In this document: piece by piece, positions 24,304-25,617 of the stretch
How positions within the stretch are numbered: position 1 is the first letter of the stretch
How the letters are laid out: each line of letters opens with the position of its first letter
Assembly (NCBI GenBank): GCA_002429385.1
Contig: DIZL01000020.1
Span: 1-25,617, forward strand
DNA: 25,617 bases
Source of the DNA: Prolixibacteraceae bacterium UBA6029
GTDB taxonomy: Bacteria; Bacteroidota; Bacteroidia; Bacteroidales; Prolixibacteraceae
Direction: 5' to 3'
Translations under genes and position numbers: made by a program
Notes under the pieces: generated by a model
Told to the model about the DNA's origin: nothing
Databases searched by the model: none
The model's input: the letters and a program-made list of their open reading frames with translations, nothing else

Positions 24304-25593
24304 ATGCGAGCATTATATACATTTCTGATTCAAACATTTCTGAATTTAGACTTTCAGGAATTTTACGCCAGAATCCTGGCAGTACTTGTGACCTTTCTGG
24401 CAATTGTTGTACTGGCAGTAATTGTACATTGGATAACAAAATTAATTGTAGTTAAAGTCGTTCACCGCTTTGTCGAGAAAACCAAGACTGAATGGGACGA
24501 CTATCTAATGAAGCGAAAAGTGTTTCAAGCTATGTCGCACATAACTTCGGCCATGGTTTTTTATTATTCTACCGGATTTTCCGGATACCCTGAAGTAACC
24601 CGTTTTATTTCAATTTTCACCAATATCTATTTTGTTATCATTTTCATAAAGGTTGTTTCCGGATCCTTAAAGGCATCAAACGACATTTATTTAACAACTC
24701 CATACGCAGCAACCCGTTCTATTAAGGGATATATACAACTATTAATGATTCTGGTTTATTTCATTTCCGGGATTTTCATTATTGCTTTCATTTTCGACAA
24801 ATCCCCGCTCGTATTGTTTGGTGGTTTAAGTGCAGTTGCGGCAGTCCTGTTGATTGTATTTAAAGACACCATTTTGGGCCTGGTCGCCAGTATTCAGTTA
24901 TCTGCCAATAAAATGCTGAAGCCTGGCGATTGGATTGAAATACCAAAACTCAATACCAACGGCACAGTAATTGATATTTCGCTGAATACAGTAAAAGTTC
25001 AGAATTTTGATAACACGATTTCAACTATCCCAACCTATTCTCTTGTTTCTGATTCATTCGTGAACTGGTCTGGAATGGAAGAATCTGATGGACGAAGAAT
25101 AAAACGATCAATCAATATTGATATGAAAAGTGTCCAATTTTGTGATGAGCAGATGCTTGATAGACTTCATAATTTCAGACTAATCAAAAACTTTGTGACC
25201 GAGAAGAAAAATCTTATTACCAATAAGAATAATAATGCCGTGATTGAAACTGAGTTGATTCCAGATGAATATCGTCCGACTAATCTGGGAATTTTCAGGA
25301 AGTACCTGGAGGAATACCTGAAAGATATTCCGAGTATAAATAAAGACATGACCATCCTGGTCAGGCAATTGCAGGCAACTGTAACTGGTATTCCCATTGA
25401 AATATATGCTTTTAGCAAAGAGAAAAGATGGATTGAATATGAAGCAATTCAGGATAATATTTTCGACCACATACTAGCTATAATTCCTGAATTTGGATTG
25501 CGGGTATTTCAATCACCTTCAGGACATGATATCGGAGATCTCACTGAGAAGATTTCTACGGGCATTAATCCGGTTGTAGAAGCAGAAAAATAG
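24304..25593 (+). CDS. MscS-family mechanosensitive ion channel (YbdG-like)
   Basis: The 429-residue inner-membrane protein has about five hydrophobic helices in its first 200 residues. The last two form the pore region of MscS-type channels (LFGGLSAVAAVLLIVFKDTI and the following IQLSANKMLKPGDWIEI). The soluble beta domain follows (GTVIDISLNTVKVQNFDN, ISTIPTYSLVSDSFVNWSGM). With its length and the additional N-terminal helices it is nearer to E. coli YbdG than to MscS itself. It should release solutes under hypo-osmotic shock. The gene ends 24 bases before the window edge. Confidence 0.9.
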   Translation: MRALYTFLIQTFLNLDFQEFYARILAVLVTFLAIVVLAVIVHWITKLIVVKVVHRFVEKTKTEWDDYLMKRKVFQAMSHITSAMVFYYSTGFSGYPEVTRFISIFTNIYFVIIFIKVVSGSLKASNDIYLTTPYAATRSIKGYIQLLMILVYFISGIFIIAFIFDKSPLVLFGGLSAVAAVLLIVFKDTILGLVASIQLSANKMLKPGDWIEIPKLNTNGTVIDISLNTVKVQNFDNTISTIPTYSLVSDSFVNWSGMEESDGRRIKRSINIDMKSVQFCDEQMLDRLHNFRLIKNFVTEKKNLITNKNNNAVIETELIPDEYRPTNLGIFRKYLEEYLKDIPSINKDMTILVRQLQATVTGIPIEIYAFSKEKRWIEYEAIQDNIFDHILAIIPEFGLRVFQSPSGHDIGDLTEKISTGINPVVEAEK

Positions 25594-25617
25594 GAAAATG
25601 AAAATTAACCACATAGA

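Overview
The window looks like chromosomal DNA of a member of the Bacteroidota, probably an order such as Bacteroidales or Marinilabiliales; the genus cannot be read from it. The grounds are a secreted protein ending in a type IX secretion sorting domain, a LytS/LytTR two-component pair with a TlpA-like periplasmic sensor, a PorT-like outer-membrane barrel, a FucR-type regulator (GntR helix-turn-helix plus sugar-binding domain), promoter-like TAnnTTTG boxes, few Shine-Dalgarno sites and moderately AT-rich DNA. I see no tRNA, rRNA, CRISPR array, phage gene or intact insertion sequence.

Layout. Positions 1-1500 hold a possible C-terminal gene fragment, a 52-residue protein with its own terminator, and a ferredoxin-nitroreductase fusion on the minus strand. 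Positions 1750-5307 hold a coupled sensor kinase and LytTR response regulator. Positions 5320-10481 form a damage-response-like unit: a LexA/CI-type repressor that appears self-cleaving, diverging from a Y-family polymerase that is followed by an alternative DnaE polymerase, with repeated operator-like motifs between the divergent genes. Then come a minus-strand CurA-like reductase and a GtrA-like membrane protein. At 12452-13707 a promoter and cobalamin riboswitch precede a DUF4465 (BtuH-like) secreted protein. A SlyD-like prolyl isomerase with a cysteine-rich tail and chorismate synthase follow, each ending at a clear terminator.

Positions 15739-16685 form the only long gene-poor stretch. 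It holds a mirror-image array of 11-bp repeats, a decayed reading frame of about 100 codons, and an operator-like inverted repeat in front of L-fucose isomerase. The fucose gene is followed by its likely regulator and a secreted propeller protein. The last part is a run of plus-strand genes: outer-membrane barrel, small secreted protein, YkgJ-type cysteine cluster protein, the ribosome-rescue hydrolase ArfB, a GNAT acetyltransferase and an MscS-family channel.

The strongest leads are the 11-bp mirror array, the repressor/DinB/DnaE unit with its degenerate PHP domain, the kinase whose sensor is a cysteine-free thioredoxin-like fold, and the isolated riboswitch-controlled cobamide-binding candidate with a type IX signal.
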